Assembly: GCF_003254575.1 (NCBI RefSeq)
Contig: NZ_QJUA01000001.1
Location: forward strand, 186,001 to 250,000
Reading direction: 5' to 3'
DNA: 64,000 nt
Origin: Mycobacterium kyogaense
GTDB lineage: Bacteria > Actinomycetota > Actinomycetes > Mycobacteriales > Mycobacteriaceae
Positions 8,647-17,306 of this stretch are shown here, one piece after another. A program made the translations under genes and the position numbers. Every line of letters starts with the position of its first letter. The stretch's first letter is position 1. Below the pieces are notes generated by a model. The model was not told where the DNA came from. It worked only from the letters and a program-made list of their open reading frames with translations, and made no database searches.

Positions 8647-10004
8647 TGACGTCCGCTGACACCGTCCGGTATGACGCGTCGCTGCAGCCGATCGAGCGTA
8701 GGGCGATTGTCCTGGGCACGGCGTTTCGCATCGTCGGAACGCCGTTGGTGGCACTGATCGGACTGGTCAACACCGCAATGATCGTGCGCCAGACCGGAGA
8801 GGGCGTGTTCGGCGTCGTCTCACTCATCACGACCCTCAGTCTGCTCATCCCGTTTGCGGATCTCGGGATCGGCGCCGTGGTGACCAGTGCCTGCTCGCGG
8901 CCCGGTCGGTTGACTGACGACGGAGTGGCTCTGGCCACCGTGCAGCGCGGTGTGCGAATGCTCAGTGCCGTTGCAGCCGGGCTGATCCTGGTCAGCGTCG
9001 CGGTCATGGCCACGGATTCATGGCACCTGCTGATCGGGACGAACACGGGCTCGGCCGACCGCATCGCGATCACTGTGGCCGTGTGTCTGATCGCTCTGGG
9101 AATTCCCGCTGGTATCGGTATCCGGATCATCATCGGTTTGAACATGAACCCGGTGGCGGTGCTGATGACCATCGCCAATGCGGCATTCACCCTGTTGCTG
9201 ACGCTGTTGCTGAAAACAACAGGTGCAGAGGGTATCTGGTACGCGATATCCGGCGCCGGCGGAGTTCTCGCTGGAAACTGTGTCGCCACGATCTTCGCTC
9301 TGCGGGTCAGTGGTCTCGGGTGGGCGGCGTTCGCGCGCCCCAGCGCGGAATTCTCGAGACGCAAGGTTCTGCACGGATCGTTGTGGATGTTCGTGTTGAG
9401 TATCGGACTGCCGCTCGGCCTTCACTCGCACCGACTGGTCCTCTCGCACGTATCGACACCACAGGAGCTCTCGCGCTATGCGTTGACCGCACAGATTTTC
9501 GGCGTGGTGTGGATGGTTTTCGACACGGCAGGGATGGCGCTGTGGCCGGTGTTCGTCAAGCGCCGAACAGCCACCATCGCTTCTACCCAGTTGTGGCTGC
9601 GGTCGGTCGCCGTGTTCGGGTTCTCGTCCGCAGTCGCCGGCGTCGGGATCGTGGCTTTTGCACCGTGGGCCACCTCCGTGTTGTCGGGCGGCCAGATTGT
9701 CGCGCCGCGGGCCTTGGCGGTTGCGTTCGCCATCATGCTGTTCGTCGAATGTGTCCACCTGCCCGGCGGGGTGATGCTGACGATGCCGCGTGAGGCCCGG
9801 TGGCAATCGTTGTGTATCACGGTCATGGGAGTGACGGCCGTGCTGCTGGGCATCTGGTGGGGTGCACGGTGGGGCGCCGCCGGAGTCGTAGCCGCAGCAG
9901 CGGTTGCCATGGTCCTGGCGCAGGTGATCCCAGACTTCGTCTGGATTCCGCGGATGCTCAGGGCTCGAGAGATGGACATTCGCGACGGCAGCACACAGAG
10001 ATGA
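8646..10004 (+). CDS. Polysaccharide flippase (Wzx/MOP superfamily)
   Basis: A 452-residue membrane protein with about 12-14 predicted helices and the MATE/Wzx look: an N-terminal amphipathic part, GTAFRIVGTPLVALIGLVNT in the first helix, and repeated polar residues within helices. It should move the lipid-linked repeat unit across the membrane to the Wzy-like polymerase. The start (GTGATG at 8643-8648) overlaps the deacetylase stop. With the Wzz-like and Wzy-like genes it completes a Wzx/Wzy-type export system. Confidence 0.85.
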   Translation: MTSADTVRYDASLQPIERRAIVLGTAFRIVGTPLVALIGLVNTAMIVRQTGEGVFGVVSLITTLSLLIPFADLGIGAVVTSACSRPGRLTDDGVALATVQRGVRMLSAVAAGLILVSVAVMATDSWHLLIGTNTGSADRIAITVAVCLIALGIPAGIGIRIIIGLNMNPVAVLMTIANAAFTLLLTLLLKTTGAEGIWYAISGAGGVLAGNCVATIFALRVSGLGWAAFARPSAEFSRRKVLHGSLWMFVLSIGLPLGLHSHRLVLSHVSTPQELSRYALTAQIFGVVWMVFDTAGMALWPVFVKRRTATIASTQLWLRSVAVFGFSSAVAGVGIVAFAPWATSVLSGGQIVAPRALAVAFAIMLFVECVHLPGGVMLTMPREARWQSLCITVMGVTAVLLGIWWGARWGAAGVVAAAAVAMVLAQVIPDFVWIPRMLRAREMDIRDGSTQR

Positions 10005-10021
10005 CGACTGGCACACAACAG

Positions 10022-11104
10022 CTATCTGCGTGCATGGCGCGCAGCCAGGGCGCGGTATCCCGTCGCCCGCATCGCACTCAGTGTCGGCTTGAGCGGGGAG
10101 TTCCTCAGTCGTGCGATCGCGGTTCGCTCGGCAGTGATGCGAGCTGTCCGGAGCGTTCGCCGCCATGGCGTGGCCGTGACCTGACCCCGGGCCACTGACA
10201 CCGCGCCGGTCATCGCCCGCCGCTTGTAGTCCTCCTCGCCGGGGCCTAGATCGATGCGAGCCAACCCGAGCTGCGGGGCGGCAGAGATGAGTTCGCGCAA
10301 CAGAATCCACCCCGGTGCGAACTCGGCGAACGACCGGTCGAACACCGGGAACCACCAATGCAACACCGGACCGTCGCGAAGACCGAAGTGCGCCGCGAGC
10401 GGCGTATCGCCGGCGTAGACCGCTGACAGTACGCCGGCGAAGCCATCGATTCTGGTCTGAGCCAGATGGTGGATCAAGTCCCGACGACGACTCATGGCGA
10501 AGAAGTCGTAAGCTCCGGTCGCTGCGTACTGTTCGCGTTTGGTGTCGATCAACCAGTCCAGCAGCCGGGGGTCCTGGACATCCCACACGAGACGTACGTC
10601 GCCGAGTTGACGTGTTGCCTTGTTGGTCATCCTGCGCACTCGCGACAACTTGTCCCGACTTGCTTTGCTGATTCGACCCACGTAGCCGTCGAGACCACCA
10701 GTGACGTCGATGAAGGGCGCTTCCACACGGCCGTCGGACCACGGTGCGAACTCGCTGCGTGATTCTGAGATGTGGTCGAACGTCAGCGCGTGCAGCCCTG
10801 TGGTGCGCACCAATTCAAGGGGATCCACCGCCACACCCGGCGCAGTCACCGGTCCTTGGAAGTCGGCACCTGGCCAGCCGACCGGCCGGGCTCGCCGCTT
10901 GTGCACCTGGATCGGGAACCAGGTATGACCGTCGTTCACCGCCACCTGTACGTCGCCGAACATGTCGTGCACCGCCCCGGCGAAGGCCGGATGAAAGTAC
11001 GGGCTGTCGAGCGCCGGGTTGCTGTCGCGGACCTCCGACCACGCCTTGCGTTGATTCGCATCGAGCGCAGTGAAATCCGTCAGTGTCCACCCCACAGAGG
11101 TCAA
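10022..11104 (-). CDS. CelD/FemAB-like GNAT acyltransferase (BioF2-like)
   Basis: A soluble protein of about 360 residues with the pattern of the cellulose-biosynthesis CelD-like / GNAT_6 acyltransferases: SPYFHPAFA near the N-terminus, YVGRISKASRDKLSRVRRM, and a C-terminal GNAT core with LAAHFGLRDGPVLHWWFPVFD and RIDLGPGEEDYKRR. Relatives sit in exopolysaccharide and cell-envelope loci and transfer acyl or aminoacyl groups. The start is uncertain (TTG 11104 or GTG 11095); the longer ORF to 11269 has an Arg-rich leader and runs into the neighbouring gene. It converges on the flippase gene with a 17-nt gap. Confidence 0.7.
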   Translation of the reverse strand: MTSVGWTLTDFTALDANQRKAWSEVRDSNPALDSPYFHPAFAGAVHDMFGDVQVAVNDGHTWFPIQVHKRRARPVGWPGADFQGPVTAPGVAVDPLELVRTTGLHALTFDHISESRSEFAPWSDGRVEAPFIDVTGGLDGYVGRISKASRDKLSRVRRMTNKATRQLGDVRLVWDVQDPRLLDWLIDTKREQYAATGAYDFFAMSRRRDLIHHLAQTRIDGFAGVLSAVYAGDTPLAAHFGLRDGPVLHWWFPVFDRSFAEFAPGWILLRELISAAPQLGLARIDLGPGEEDYKRRAMTGAVSVARGQVTATPWRRTLRTARITAERTAIARLRNSPLKPTLSAMRATGYRALAARHARR

Positions 11105-11186
11105 CTTACAGGGGAGAGCAGAGACCGTGCTGCTCTTTCCGCATATGGGCGCCGGCCGGGTGAGTTGCGTTCCTGCGCAATCTACT

Positions 11187-11966
11187 TCACTGGCGCGGCA
11201 TCGGCGGATTGCTGGGATCCGACGATGCGCGCCACCGCTGGATCTCCACACGCGTATCAGTGCTGGCATCGCCGTAGAACTGCTCGATCGTCACGTACGG
11301 AGCAGTCACATCCTTGATCTGTGGATGCGTGTACGGACCGTAGACGACGCCGGTCGGTCCCAACACCCACGCCTTGCCCGCCGCGTTGTCGACATAGACG
11401 GCGACGTGCTGAGTTTCGGTGCCGAAACGGCGCCCGTATGGCACATTCGCGATGACCGTCAGAACATGGTTCTGCCACACGCCGTACTCGAAGTGATCGT
11501 CGAGAAACACGACGTGCGCCGGACTATCCGGTGTGAGCGTGTCGCCCAGGTAGCCCGACGGAATCCCGGTTGCGTACAAGCCCAAAGCCATCGCGCCGCT
11601 GGCAGTTCCACCGGATCCGAAGTTCCAGTCAGCCTCGACGTAGGAAGCCGTGGCGTCCAACTGCGCGGTGGCGTACCCCGCTCCGCGGCCGGGACCGTTG
11701 TAGTTGATGATCGACCTCCCCCCGTAGATGGTGGGACGGGCCGAGTCGTTCGGCGTGTAGGTGAGAATCGCGGTCTGCCCGGAGTCGAACACAGCAGGAT
11801 GGCTACCGTTCGGCTCGGTGCTGTAATCCTGGTAGAGGTCAGAGTGCGCCGTCGGTGATGCGCACGTGCACAACAGGAAACACAGAAATGCTCCGCAGGC
11901 GATACGAATCGACGCCGCGGCGAGCATGTCCCGGTGATTCACCGACGAGGTGGGTGGTGTCGTCAT
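11187..11966 (-). CDS. Putative secreted lipoprotein, concanavalin-like jelly roll
   Basis: I choose the ATG at 11966 because AAGGG lies about 7 nt upstream; the protein has 259 residues. A hydrophobic segment (residues about 14-28) ends in FLLCTC, a possible lipobox. The rest is rich in aromatic beta-strand patterns (YVEADWNFGSGG, HVVFLDDHFEYGVWQN, VAVYVDNAAGKAWVLGPTG, YVTIEQFYG), which resembles concanavalin A-like lectin/glucanase domains. No catalytic ExDxxE motif is evident, so binding rather than hydrolysis is more likely. I do not recognise the family with certainty. The position suggests a surface polysaccharide partner. Confidence 0.55.
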   Translation of the reverse strand: MTTPPTSSVNHRDMLAAASIRIACGAFLCFLLCTCASPTAHSDLYQDYSTEPNGSHPAVFDSGQTAILTYTPNDSARPTIYGGRSIINYNGPGRGAGYATAQLDATASYVEADWNFGSGGTASGAMALGLYATGIPSGYLGDTLTPDSPAHVVFLDDHFEYGVWQNHVLTVIANVPYGRRFGTETQHVAVYVDNAAGKAWVLGPTGVVYGPYTHPQIKDVTAPYVTIEQFYGDASTDTRVEIQRWRASSDPSNPPMPRQ

Positions 11967-12582
11967 CAACGCCCTTCGGTAGGGAACCACCATGACCGTG
12001 AGTGGATGATCGCAGACACAGGGGTGGTGCCGCGAGGCTATCGCCAGGTCGGCGTGCGAGTGACCGGTTCGATGGAGGACACGAATGGAATCGGCGCCAA
12101 TGGTCTGCCTCAGCAACGCAGACGGCGGCCGGGAGCAGTCATTTCTTCCGAGAGTTCGTCGGGCAGATCGGCGCTGGTCCGCGCACCGAGATTCATGCTC
12201 ATCAGGCAAGGATCTAGTTCTTTCCCAGGCATCGAGGCGCACGAGACGTATGCGGAACTGAATCCATGAGTAGTTCTCGCAGACAGCGAGATTCGGTCGA
12301 GTCTGATATTGATCTGCGGGTGTGTGGCGCAAGATCGCGCCAGTCACTGGCCTAGCGTTCGGTATCCGAATTCCGTGATCGAAGAATGTCTGTTCAAATT
12401 CTCACCTGATCCGAACCGCCGCGTTGTTGACACCTTGTCTGGCAAAGTCTTACGCTATGTGCGCAGCGGTCCTGTTGGCGGCACGCCATTGGTGACGCGT
12501 CACTGTTCCACTGCCTATTAGGACTCCGGACACTCCGCGAACGCGGTTTGGCCTACCGACCCAAGATCGAGGAGGGTGGCCT
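11967..12582. other. Intergenic region without a convincing gene
   Basis: 616 nt between the divergent lipoprotein and secreted-protein genes. Short frames here are Arg-rich and lack ribosome sites. The only recognisable element is the promoter-like TTGACA/TACGCT pair at 12427-12456 near the right end. The base composition is lower in GC than the flanks. Confidence 0.5.
12427..12456 (+). promoter_or_regulatory. SigA-type promoter candidate for the 12583 gene
   Basis: TTGACA at 12427-12432, an 18-nt spacer, and TACGCT at 12451-12456, which fits the mycobacterial TAnnnT -10. It would give an untranslated leader of about 120 nt before the GTG at 12583. Confidence 0.5.
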
Positions 12583-13956
12583 GTGAGTGCGACTTCGCGT
12601 GATGGCAAATCGGCTCCGTGGGTGGCTGTTCGAAAGGTCGTCGACCATCCGGAGCTGATCGGCGATCGCATGTCGACAGGAGCTCGTCGCGGTTTCCTGC
12701 TGTTCCTCGTCTCGGGTATTGCTGTTCAGACGTGGGCTCTCATTCCGTCGACGGTGCCGTCCGGGATCTACGTTGTGCTTCCTGATATGACCAAAGTCGC
12801 TGTCGCGGAGTCGGGTTCAGCGAAGCGAGGTGTCGACACCGCCGGACCGATCGACGTCCGCAGCGTGGTGAGCACCGAGTCCGTGGCATTCAAGATGTTC
12901 GAGGGAGCGAGGGTTGGGGTGGCGCCGGGTCCGCAAATGGCCGCCAACCCAGAACTTTTCGGCACTCTCGGTGGAGTGCCGGTGAAAGCCAAGTTGCAGG
13001 CGTTGCTGATCCTCTTGACGTCCAGGTTCGGTGACAGAGACGTGTCGGCACTCATCGACAAACTGCGCGCGTTACTGGCGTTGCCCGATTCCGCACTCGC
13101 TGCTGTGCTCGGTCTCCCCGAGATGAGGGACTTGAGCCGGCTGCTCGATGCCGCTTCCCTGGGAACGGTGGATCTCCCCAGAATCACAACGGAGATGGGC
13201 AAGATCGCACTGACGTCCGCTCCCGCAACGCCCTACCAGGTGCAGATCGCGGTCAACGGTCGGCCGACCGCCAGTGTGGACATGCGCTACGTCCGCAGCG
13301 ACCCGTCGGCGCCACTTGCTCCGGCCGCGCCTGCGACGGCGCCTGCGCCTGCGCCTGTCGGATTCGTCAACGTCGAGCCTGGTGTCTCAATTGTCGCTGA
13401 CGCCATCACAGCCAGTGTCATGCGTGCGGTGGATCCCGTGGCTGCCACGCCGATGCTGGCGGCCGTCGCAGCGCCTGAGGTGTTCGCAGCGACATCGGAG
13501 GCAGCTCCGCCGACAGAGCCGGCTCCGGCGCCACTGCCGGCACCGATGACCGTTGCGCCCGTGACGTTCGCGCCGACAATCGAGACAGCCGCTCCTGAGA
13601 CGTACTCCCCACCGACGATGACAGCTGCGCCAGAACCTGTTGCATCATCGGAGATGTCGACACCGGAGCCGAGTGAACCGACTCGGATCACCGTCGAAGG
13701 TGACGTGTCGGCAACGGCGCCAAACTCTGATGATCTGAGTCCGGGCGAGGACACCGAGTCCCACAGCGACGAACCGCAGGGTGGACAAGACAGTTCACCT
13801 TCGGGCGGCGCCACGGAGTCGACGGGAACCACGGGACCTGGAGAAGACACTGGCGGGGGTGGTGGCGACGGTCCGGCGGGGGGACGAGATGCGAGCGGCG
13901 GCAATGATTCTGCGAGTCACGGTGATGGGGGCGACGGGGGTTCGCCTAGCTCGTGA
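12583..13956 (+). CDS. Secreted or anchored Ala/Pro/Gly-rich protein of unknown function
   Basis: 457 residues; GTG start at 12583 after GAGGAGGGTGG. A membrane segment (about residues 37-55, FLLFLVSGIAVQTWALIP) follows a 35-residue cytoplasmic leader, so the protein is probably exported and anchored. Residues about 55-230 form an ordered part with helical leucine-rich stretches (LQALLILLTSRFG, LIDKLRALLALPDSALAAVLGLPEMRDLSRLLDAA cut across 125-185). From about residue 245 the chain is Ala/Pro-rich and then Ser/Gly/Glu/Asp-rich with a GGGGGDGPAGG tail, presumably disordered and reaching through the envelope. I do not recognise the family. Confidence 0.6.
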   Translation: MSATSRDGKSAPWVAVRKVVDHPELIGDRMSTGARRGFLLFLVSGIAVQTWALIPSTVPSGIYVVLPDMTKVAVAESGSAKRGVDTAGPIDVRSVVSTESVAFKMFEGARVGVAPGPQMAANPELFGTLGGVPVKAKLQALLILLTSRFGDRDVSALIDKLRALLALPDSALAAVLGLPEMRDLSRLLDAASLGTVDLPRITTEMGKIALTSAPATPYQVQIAVNGRPTASVDMRYVRSDPSAPLAPAAPATAPAPAPVGFVNVEPGVSIVADAITASVMRAVDPVAATPMLAAVAAPEVFAATSEAAPPTEPAPAPLPAPMTVAPVTFAPTIETAAPETYSPPTMTAAPEPVASSEMSTPEPSEPTRITVEGDVSATAPNSDDLSPGEDTESHSDEPQGGQDSSPSGGATESTGTTGPGEDTGGGGGDGPAGGRDASGGNDSASHGDGGDGGSPSS

Positions 13957-13987
13957 CTCGAGGGGGCACGGTCATCTGCGCGAGAGC

Positions 13988-14020
13988 TTGACACGATCGG
14001 GGTCGGGCACGCACTAGCCT
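13988..14020 (+). promoter_or_regulatory. Possible leaderless promoter of the 14028 gene
   Basis: TAGCCT (14015-14020) fits TAnnnT and ends 7 nt before the ATG at 14028, so a transcript could begin on the start codon. A TTGACA at 13988-13993 is present but 21 nt away, longer than the usual 17-18 spacer. Confidence 0.35.
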
Positions 14021-14027
14021 GGACAGC

Positions 14028-14744
14028 ATGAGTCCTCAGGAACCACAACCCGATGACGAGGACACCGGGCCGCTGACCGCGCATGAGCCGCGGCGGTCTT
14101 CGGCCGTGCCGTCGGGTCAGGCGGATCGGCGCTTCGATGCGCCGCTGTCGGTGACTCCGCGGCCGGTGCGCCGTGACAACCGGCCGGTCGTGCTCATCGC
14201 CGTCGCGACCGTCGCCGTGGTGGTGCTGGGAGTGATTGCGTGGCTGTTCTGGCCGGCGTCCGATGGCTCCGACACCGCCGGAGGCGACGATGCGCCCACG
14301 TCGACGAGGGAGAGCTCGGAACAGGCACAGGCCCGGTTGCTGCAGATGCTGCCGCCCGGCTACGCCCCTGATTCCTGCGAAACCGTCGTCCCCGCACAGG
14401 GCGCGCTGGCCCAGGTGAGTTGCGGAGCGAACACCGATCCTGGCGGCCCACTCACAGCCACCTACACGCTCGCCGCGGACAAGGCAGCTGCCAAAGACCT
14501 GTTCGACAACGTCGTGAGCACCTCATCGGTGGTCGATTGCCCAGGCAACATCCAGTCGCCCGGTCCGTGGCGCCGCAACGCAACTCCGCAACAAACCGCG
14601 GGGACGCTGGTGTGTGGATTTCAGCAGAGCAAGCCGACGGTCGGCTGGAGCACCGACGCCGATCTGCTGGTCAGTCAGGTGCAGTCCGGACCGACGGGCC
14701 CGAACATGGTGCAGCTGTACACCTGGTGGGCGTCTCACTCCTGA
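14028..14744 (+). CDS. Single-pass membrane protein with extracytoplasmic domain, unknown function
   Basis: 238 residues. The N-terminal 55 residues are charged and Pro-rich (cytoplasmic), one membrane helix follows (PVVLIAVATVAVVVLGVIAW, residues about 53-72), then a linker and a compact outer domain with four Cys (SCETVV, VSCGAN, VDCPGN, LVCGFQ) that could form two disulfides. This topology is common among mycobacterial anchored proteins of the Rv0361 type and resembles sensor domains of PknH-like proteins; the actual relation is not established. Confidence 0.65.
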   Translation: MSPQEPQPDDEDTGPLTAHEPRRSSAVPSGQADRRFDAPLSVTPRPVRRDNRPVVLIAVATVAVVVLGVIAWLFWPASDGSDTAGGDDAPTSTRESSEQAQARLLQMLPPGYAPDSCETVVPAQGALAQVSCGANTDPGGPLTATYTLAADKAAAKDLFDNVVSTSSVVDCPGNIQSPGPWRRNATPQQTAGTLVCGFQQSKPTVGWSTDADLLVSQVQSGPTGPNMVQLYTWWASHS

Positions 14745-14777
14745 GAGTGCTGCCGGCCCACCAGGTGCGCGAGCCGG

Positions 14778-15665
14778 CTACGACGGTGGCGGGACCACGA
14801 CGGTGGTCGTGGCCGGGCTCTGCATCGGAGCGGGGGTACCGCTGCTGCCCGCCGGAAGCGGCGTGCCCGAGCTGCCCTGCGGCGCAGGGGTGACCGCCGC
14901 GGGCACCGGTGCCGGGCTGGCCGGCGCGGGGCTGGCCGGAGCCATGTCGGCGGGCATCTGTGTCCCCGCGCTGCCGGCCGGCAGCGGGGTTCCGGAGCTT
15001 CCCTCGGGCAGCGGGGTACCGGCGCTGCCCGCAGGTACGGGAGTGGGCGTCTGTGTGGCCGAGGCCGGTGCTGCGCCGGGGGTCGGCGGCGTCGACGTCG
15101 TCGCGGTATCAGGAGTGGCGGTCTCGGCGGTGCCCGCCGACGACGAGCCCGACGATGCGGGGGCGCTGTATCCGCCCGTCGCGGGCGCAGGAGGCGGTGG
15201 TGGCGGCTCCACCCACAGCAACACCTGCTCGGGGTCGCCGTCGGAATAGAAGACGCTGTCGGGCTTTTCGCCCGTCACATCGAAGTAGATCTTGCCGGTG
15301 GTCTTCTCGCCCTGCGCCAGCGTCGACGGGTTCACACCCTGCGGAGTGGCCACGGTGAACAGCACCCGATAGGTGTCGCCGTTGCGGGCGCGCGCATTCA
15401 GGTTGGACACGATGGGCGTGACCGAGCCGGCGATCGCCTCGTCGGTGGCGGTGGCTTCCCACAGCGTGCCCGCGGGCTGATAGGGAATTATGTCGCTGCT
15501 CGGCTTGAGACCGGTGACCGTCCAGTGCTGAACGACGCTGCCGTTGACGAGTTCGCCGGGCTGGCCGAGATACTGGACCTCCGCGTCGGCCGACGCGATC
15601 GGTGCCCCGGAGACGCCGAGCGCAGCCGCTGCGGCGGCAGCGATCACTGCGGGCTTGAATTTCAC
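14778..15665 (-). CDS. MPT63-family secreted protein with C-terminal repeat extension (DUF1942)
   Basis: 295 residues with a Sec signal peptide (VIAAAAAAALGVSGAPIASA, cut near residue 26). Residues about 28-155 match MPT63/Rv1926c: VVQHWTVTGLKPSSDIIPY, GTLWEATATDEAIAGSVTP, FNAR-type NLNARARNGDTYRVLFT, GEKTTGKIYFDVTGEKPDSV and LLWVEP. MPT63 itself stops there; this protein continues with a Pro/Ala/Thr-rich tail carrying nine-residue repeats of the form GS(A/S)GTPLP. GTG start at 15665 after GGGAGG. The function of MPT63 proteins is unknown; the fold is an immunoglobulin-like sandwich. The tail may tether it to the wall. Confidence 0.85.
   Translation of the reverse strand: MKFKPAVIAAAAAAALGVSGAPIASADAEVQYLGQPGELVNGSVVQHWTVTGLKPSSDIIPYQPAGTLWEATATDEAIAGSVTPIVSNLNARARNGDTYRVLFTVATPQGVNPSTLAQGEKTTGKIYFDVTGEKPDSVFYSDGDPEQVLLWVEPPPPPPAPATGGYSAPASSGSSSAGTAETATPDTATTSTPPTPGAAPASATQTPTPVPAGSAGTPLPEGSSGTPLPAGSAGTQMPADMAPASPAPASPAPVPAAVTPAPQGSSGTPLPAGSSGTPAPMQSPATTTVVVPPPS
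14823..15041 (-). repeat. Repeat tract encoding GS(A/S)GTPLP units
   Basis: Codes for residues about 209-281 of the MPT63-like protein. Five copies or near copies: AGSAGTPLP, EGSSGTPLP, AGSAGTQMP, QGSSGTPLP, AGSSGTPAP, the third and fourth separated by a PAP-rich spacer. Confidence 0.7.
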
Positions 15666-15936
15666 TGGATTGTCCTCCCGATTTTCCTTGAGCGAGCAGC
15701 GAGATACACCTCACGAGCAACCTAACAGCTCCCCATACGGGTCCAGTGCACCAATTTGTTCGATGAGACGGCTCCGGCCTTAGCAGACAGCGGAACTGGG
15801 CTATCGTCACCGTGCGTGTCCGGCATGCCGACACGACCATGAGCAGCAAATCGCGAGTTTGGTGTCTGCGCAGGCTTTGGAAGGACTAGTGTCCCCGGCT
15901 GACGGGGATTCGATCACGAACAGGGGATCAGTTTTC

Positions 15937-17190
15937 ATGGGCAAGCACTCCAAGAGCGGCGCACGGTCGATGTCGGTGCGCACCTACCTCGCGGCCGGGG
16001 TCACCGCGGGTGTCACCAGCGCCGCGATGGCCGGCATCGGCACGCTGATGCTGGACTACGATGCCGCGCCGGCGCCGGTGACGCATCAGATCCAACTCGT
16101 CAACGACGAGGACGTGCTGTGGTGGCAGCAGGCCGGCTCCCACAACGACAAGAGGGTCGCCGCGGCCGACACGTCTGCCGATCCGGCGCGGCCTGCGCTG
16201 CGGCCGATGATCGGTACGGGCGGCTGGCTCTACGGCGACGGCGTCGACGCAGCTGCCGACTGCACCGGCACTGCGTGCAACGGCGGTGACGCCGGTCTCC
16301 TGGGCGGCAACGGTGGCGACGGCGCCAACGGCGGCAGCGGCGGCAATGCCGGCAAGTGGTTCGGCAACGGCGGCAACGGCGGCAACGGCGTCGACGCGAA
16401 AGAAGGCTGCACTGGCGCCGCGTGCAACGGCGGCGCGGGTGGCGCAGGCGGCGAAGGCGGCAAGTTCGGCGGCAACGGCGGTAACGGCGGTAACGGCGGC
16501 AAGGGGATCAACAACACCGCGAACGTCGTCGATGACCCGGCCACCAAGGACAAGGACGAATCCGCGGTCAACAACGCCTTCGGCGGTAACGGCGGCGCCG
16601 GTGGCAGCGGCGGCCGGTGGGGCGGCAAGGGTGGTAACGGCGGCAACGGCGGCACTGCCTCCTCGGCGAACGGTTCCGCGCAGGGTGGCAAGGGCGGCGC
16701 CGGTGGCGACAGCGGTGAGGTGGGCAGTGTGACCGCTGGTAACGGCGGCGATGGCGGCGGCGCGACCACCTCGGGGACCGGCGAGATTGCCGTCGGCGGC
16801 GCCGGCGGTTCCGGCGGTAAATCGGAGCTGGGCACCGGCGGCACCGGTGGCAAGGGTGGCGACGCGACCGGCAACAACGACAACGACACCTTCGGCGGCA
16901 AGGGTGGCGCCGGCGGCGGCACCAAGAACGGCCAGGCCGGTGGCGGCGGTGCGGGCGGAAACGCCACTGCCGGCGCAGGAGACGCGACCGGCGGCAACGG
17001 CGGCGCCGGCGGTGGCGCGACCGGCATCGTCGGCAATGGCGGCGACGGCGGCAAGGGCGGCAACGGTACCTCGTCGACCGGTAAGGGCACCGGCGGCAAC
17101 GGTGGTGGCGCCGGTTCGGGTGGTTTCTTCGGCAAGTCCGGTAAGGACGGCGCCAAGGGCACCGGCAGCACTCCTGCCTCCACCCCCTAG
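15937..17190 (+). CDS. PGRS-like glycine-rich exported protein without a PE domain
   Basis: About 417 residues from the ATG at 15937 (MGKHSKSGARSMSVRTYLAA; the frame is open to a GTG at 15859). A short basic head and a hydrophobic segment (about residues 15-35) act as signal or anchor. After about 110 residues the chain becomes GGxGG/GNGG repeats typical of the PGRS domain of PE_PGRS proteins, interrupted by short acidic inserts (DDPATKDKDESAVNN). No N-terminal PE domain (Pro-Glu, helical pair) is present, so it is not a PE_PGRS protein. Two near-identical CTGxACNGG motifs (DCTGTACNGGD, GCTGAACNGGA) bring in paired Cys. Surface or wall location is likely; the role is unknown. Confidence 0.75.
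   Translation: MGKHSKSGARSMSVRTYLAAGVTAGVTSAAMAGIGTLMLDYDAAPAPVTHQIQLVNDEDVLWWQQAGSHNDKRVAAADTSADPARPALRPMIGTGGWLYGDGVDAAADCTGTACNGGDAGLLGGNGGDGANGGSGGNAGKWFGNGGNGGNGVDAKEGCTGAACNGGAGGAGGEGGKFGGNGGNGGNGGKGINNTANVVDDPATKDKDESAVNNAFGGNGGAGGSGGRWGGKGGNGGNGGTASSANGSAQGGKGGAGGDSGEVGSVTAGNGGDGGGATTSGTGEIAVGGAGGSGGKSELGTGGTGGKGGDATGNNDNDTFGGKGGAGGGTKNGQAGGGGAGGNATAGAGDATGGNGGAGGGATGIVGNGGDGGKGGNGTSSTGKGTGGNGGGAGSGGFFGKSGKDGAKGTGSTPASTP
16282..17130 (+). repeat. Glycine-codon repeat tract (PGRS-like)
   Basis: Dense GGC-GGT/GGC-AAC-GGC triplet repeats coding for GNGG and GGAGG units. The repeats explain the long spurious Pro-rich and Arg-rich frames on the minus strand. Confidence 0.8.
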
Positions 17191-17211
17191 AAGTACGCAC
17201 GACCGCGCAGG

Positions 17212-17242
17212 CACGGGCGTCGACACGTAGTCGACGCCCGTG
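17212..17242 (+). terminator. Hairpin terminator after the PGRS-like gene
   Basis: A perfect 13-bp inverted repeat, CACGGGCGTCGAC / GTCGACGCCCGTG, around a 5-nt loop (ACGTA), 21 nt after the stop. There is no long T tract, as is usual for mycobacterial terminators. Confidence 0.75.
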
Positions 17243-17268
17243 TTCTCGCGCGATACTTGAAAGTGTCT

Positions 17269-17299
17269 GCGAATCAACGCGATTCGCATGAGCTATCAT
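17269..17299 (+). promoter_or_regulatory. Inverted repeat and -10 upstream of the 17307 gene
   Basis: GCGAATC-5 nt-GATTCGC (17269-17287) is a perfect 7-bp inverted repeat, followed by TATCAT (17294-17299), a good -10 placed 7 nt before the ATG. It could be an operator over a leaderless promoter. Confidence 0.35.
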
Positions 17300-17306
17300 C
17301 GCTGGC

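Noticed and set aside
16282..17130. CRISPR-like repetition
   Set aside because: Irregular triplet-based coding repeats with no constant repeat and spacer lengths; no cas genes.
15859..17190. PE_PGRS protein
   Set aside because: The head lacks the PE domain.
15928..17289. Long minus-strand Ala- and Pro-rich frames in the PGRS tract
   Set aside because: Complements of GGC/GGT repeats give Ala, Pro and Arg codons without stops; no ribosome site.
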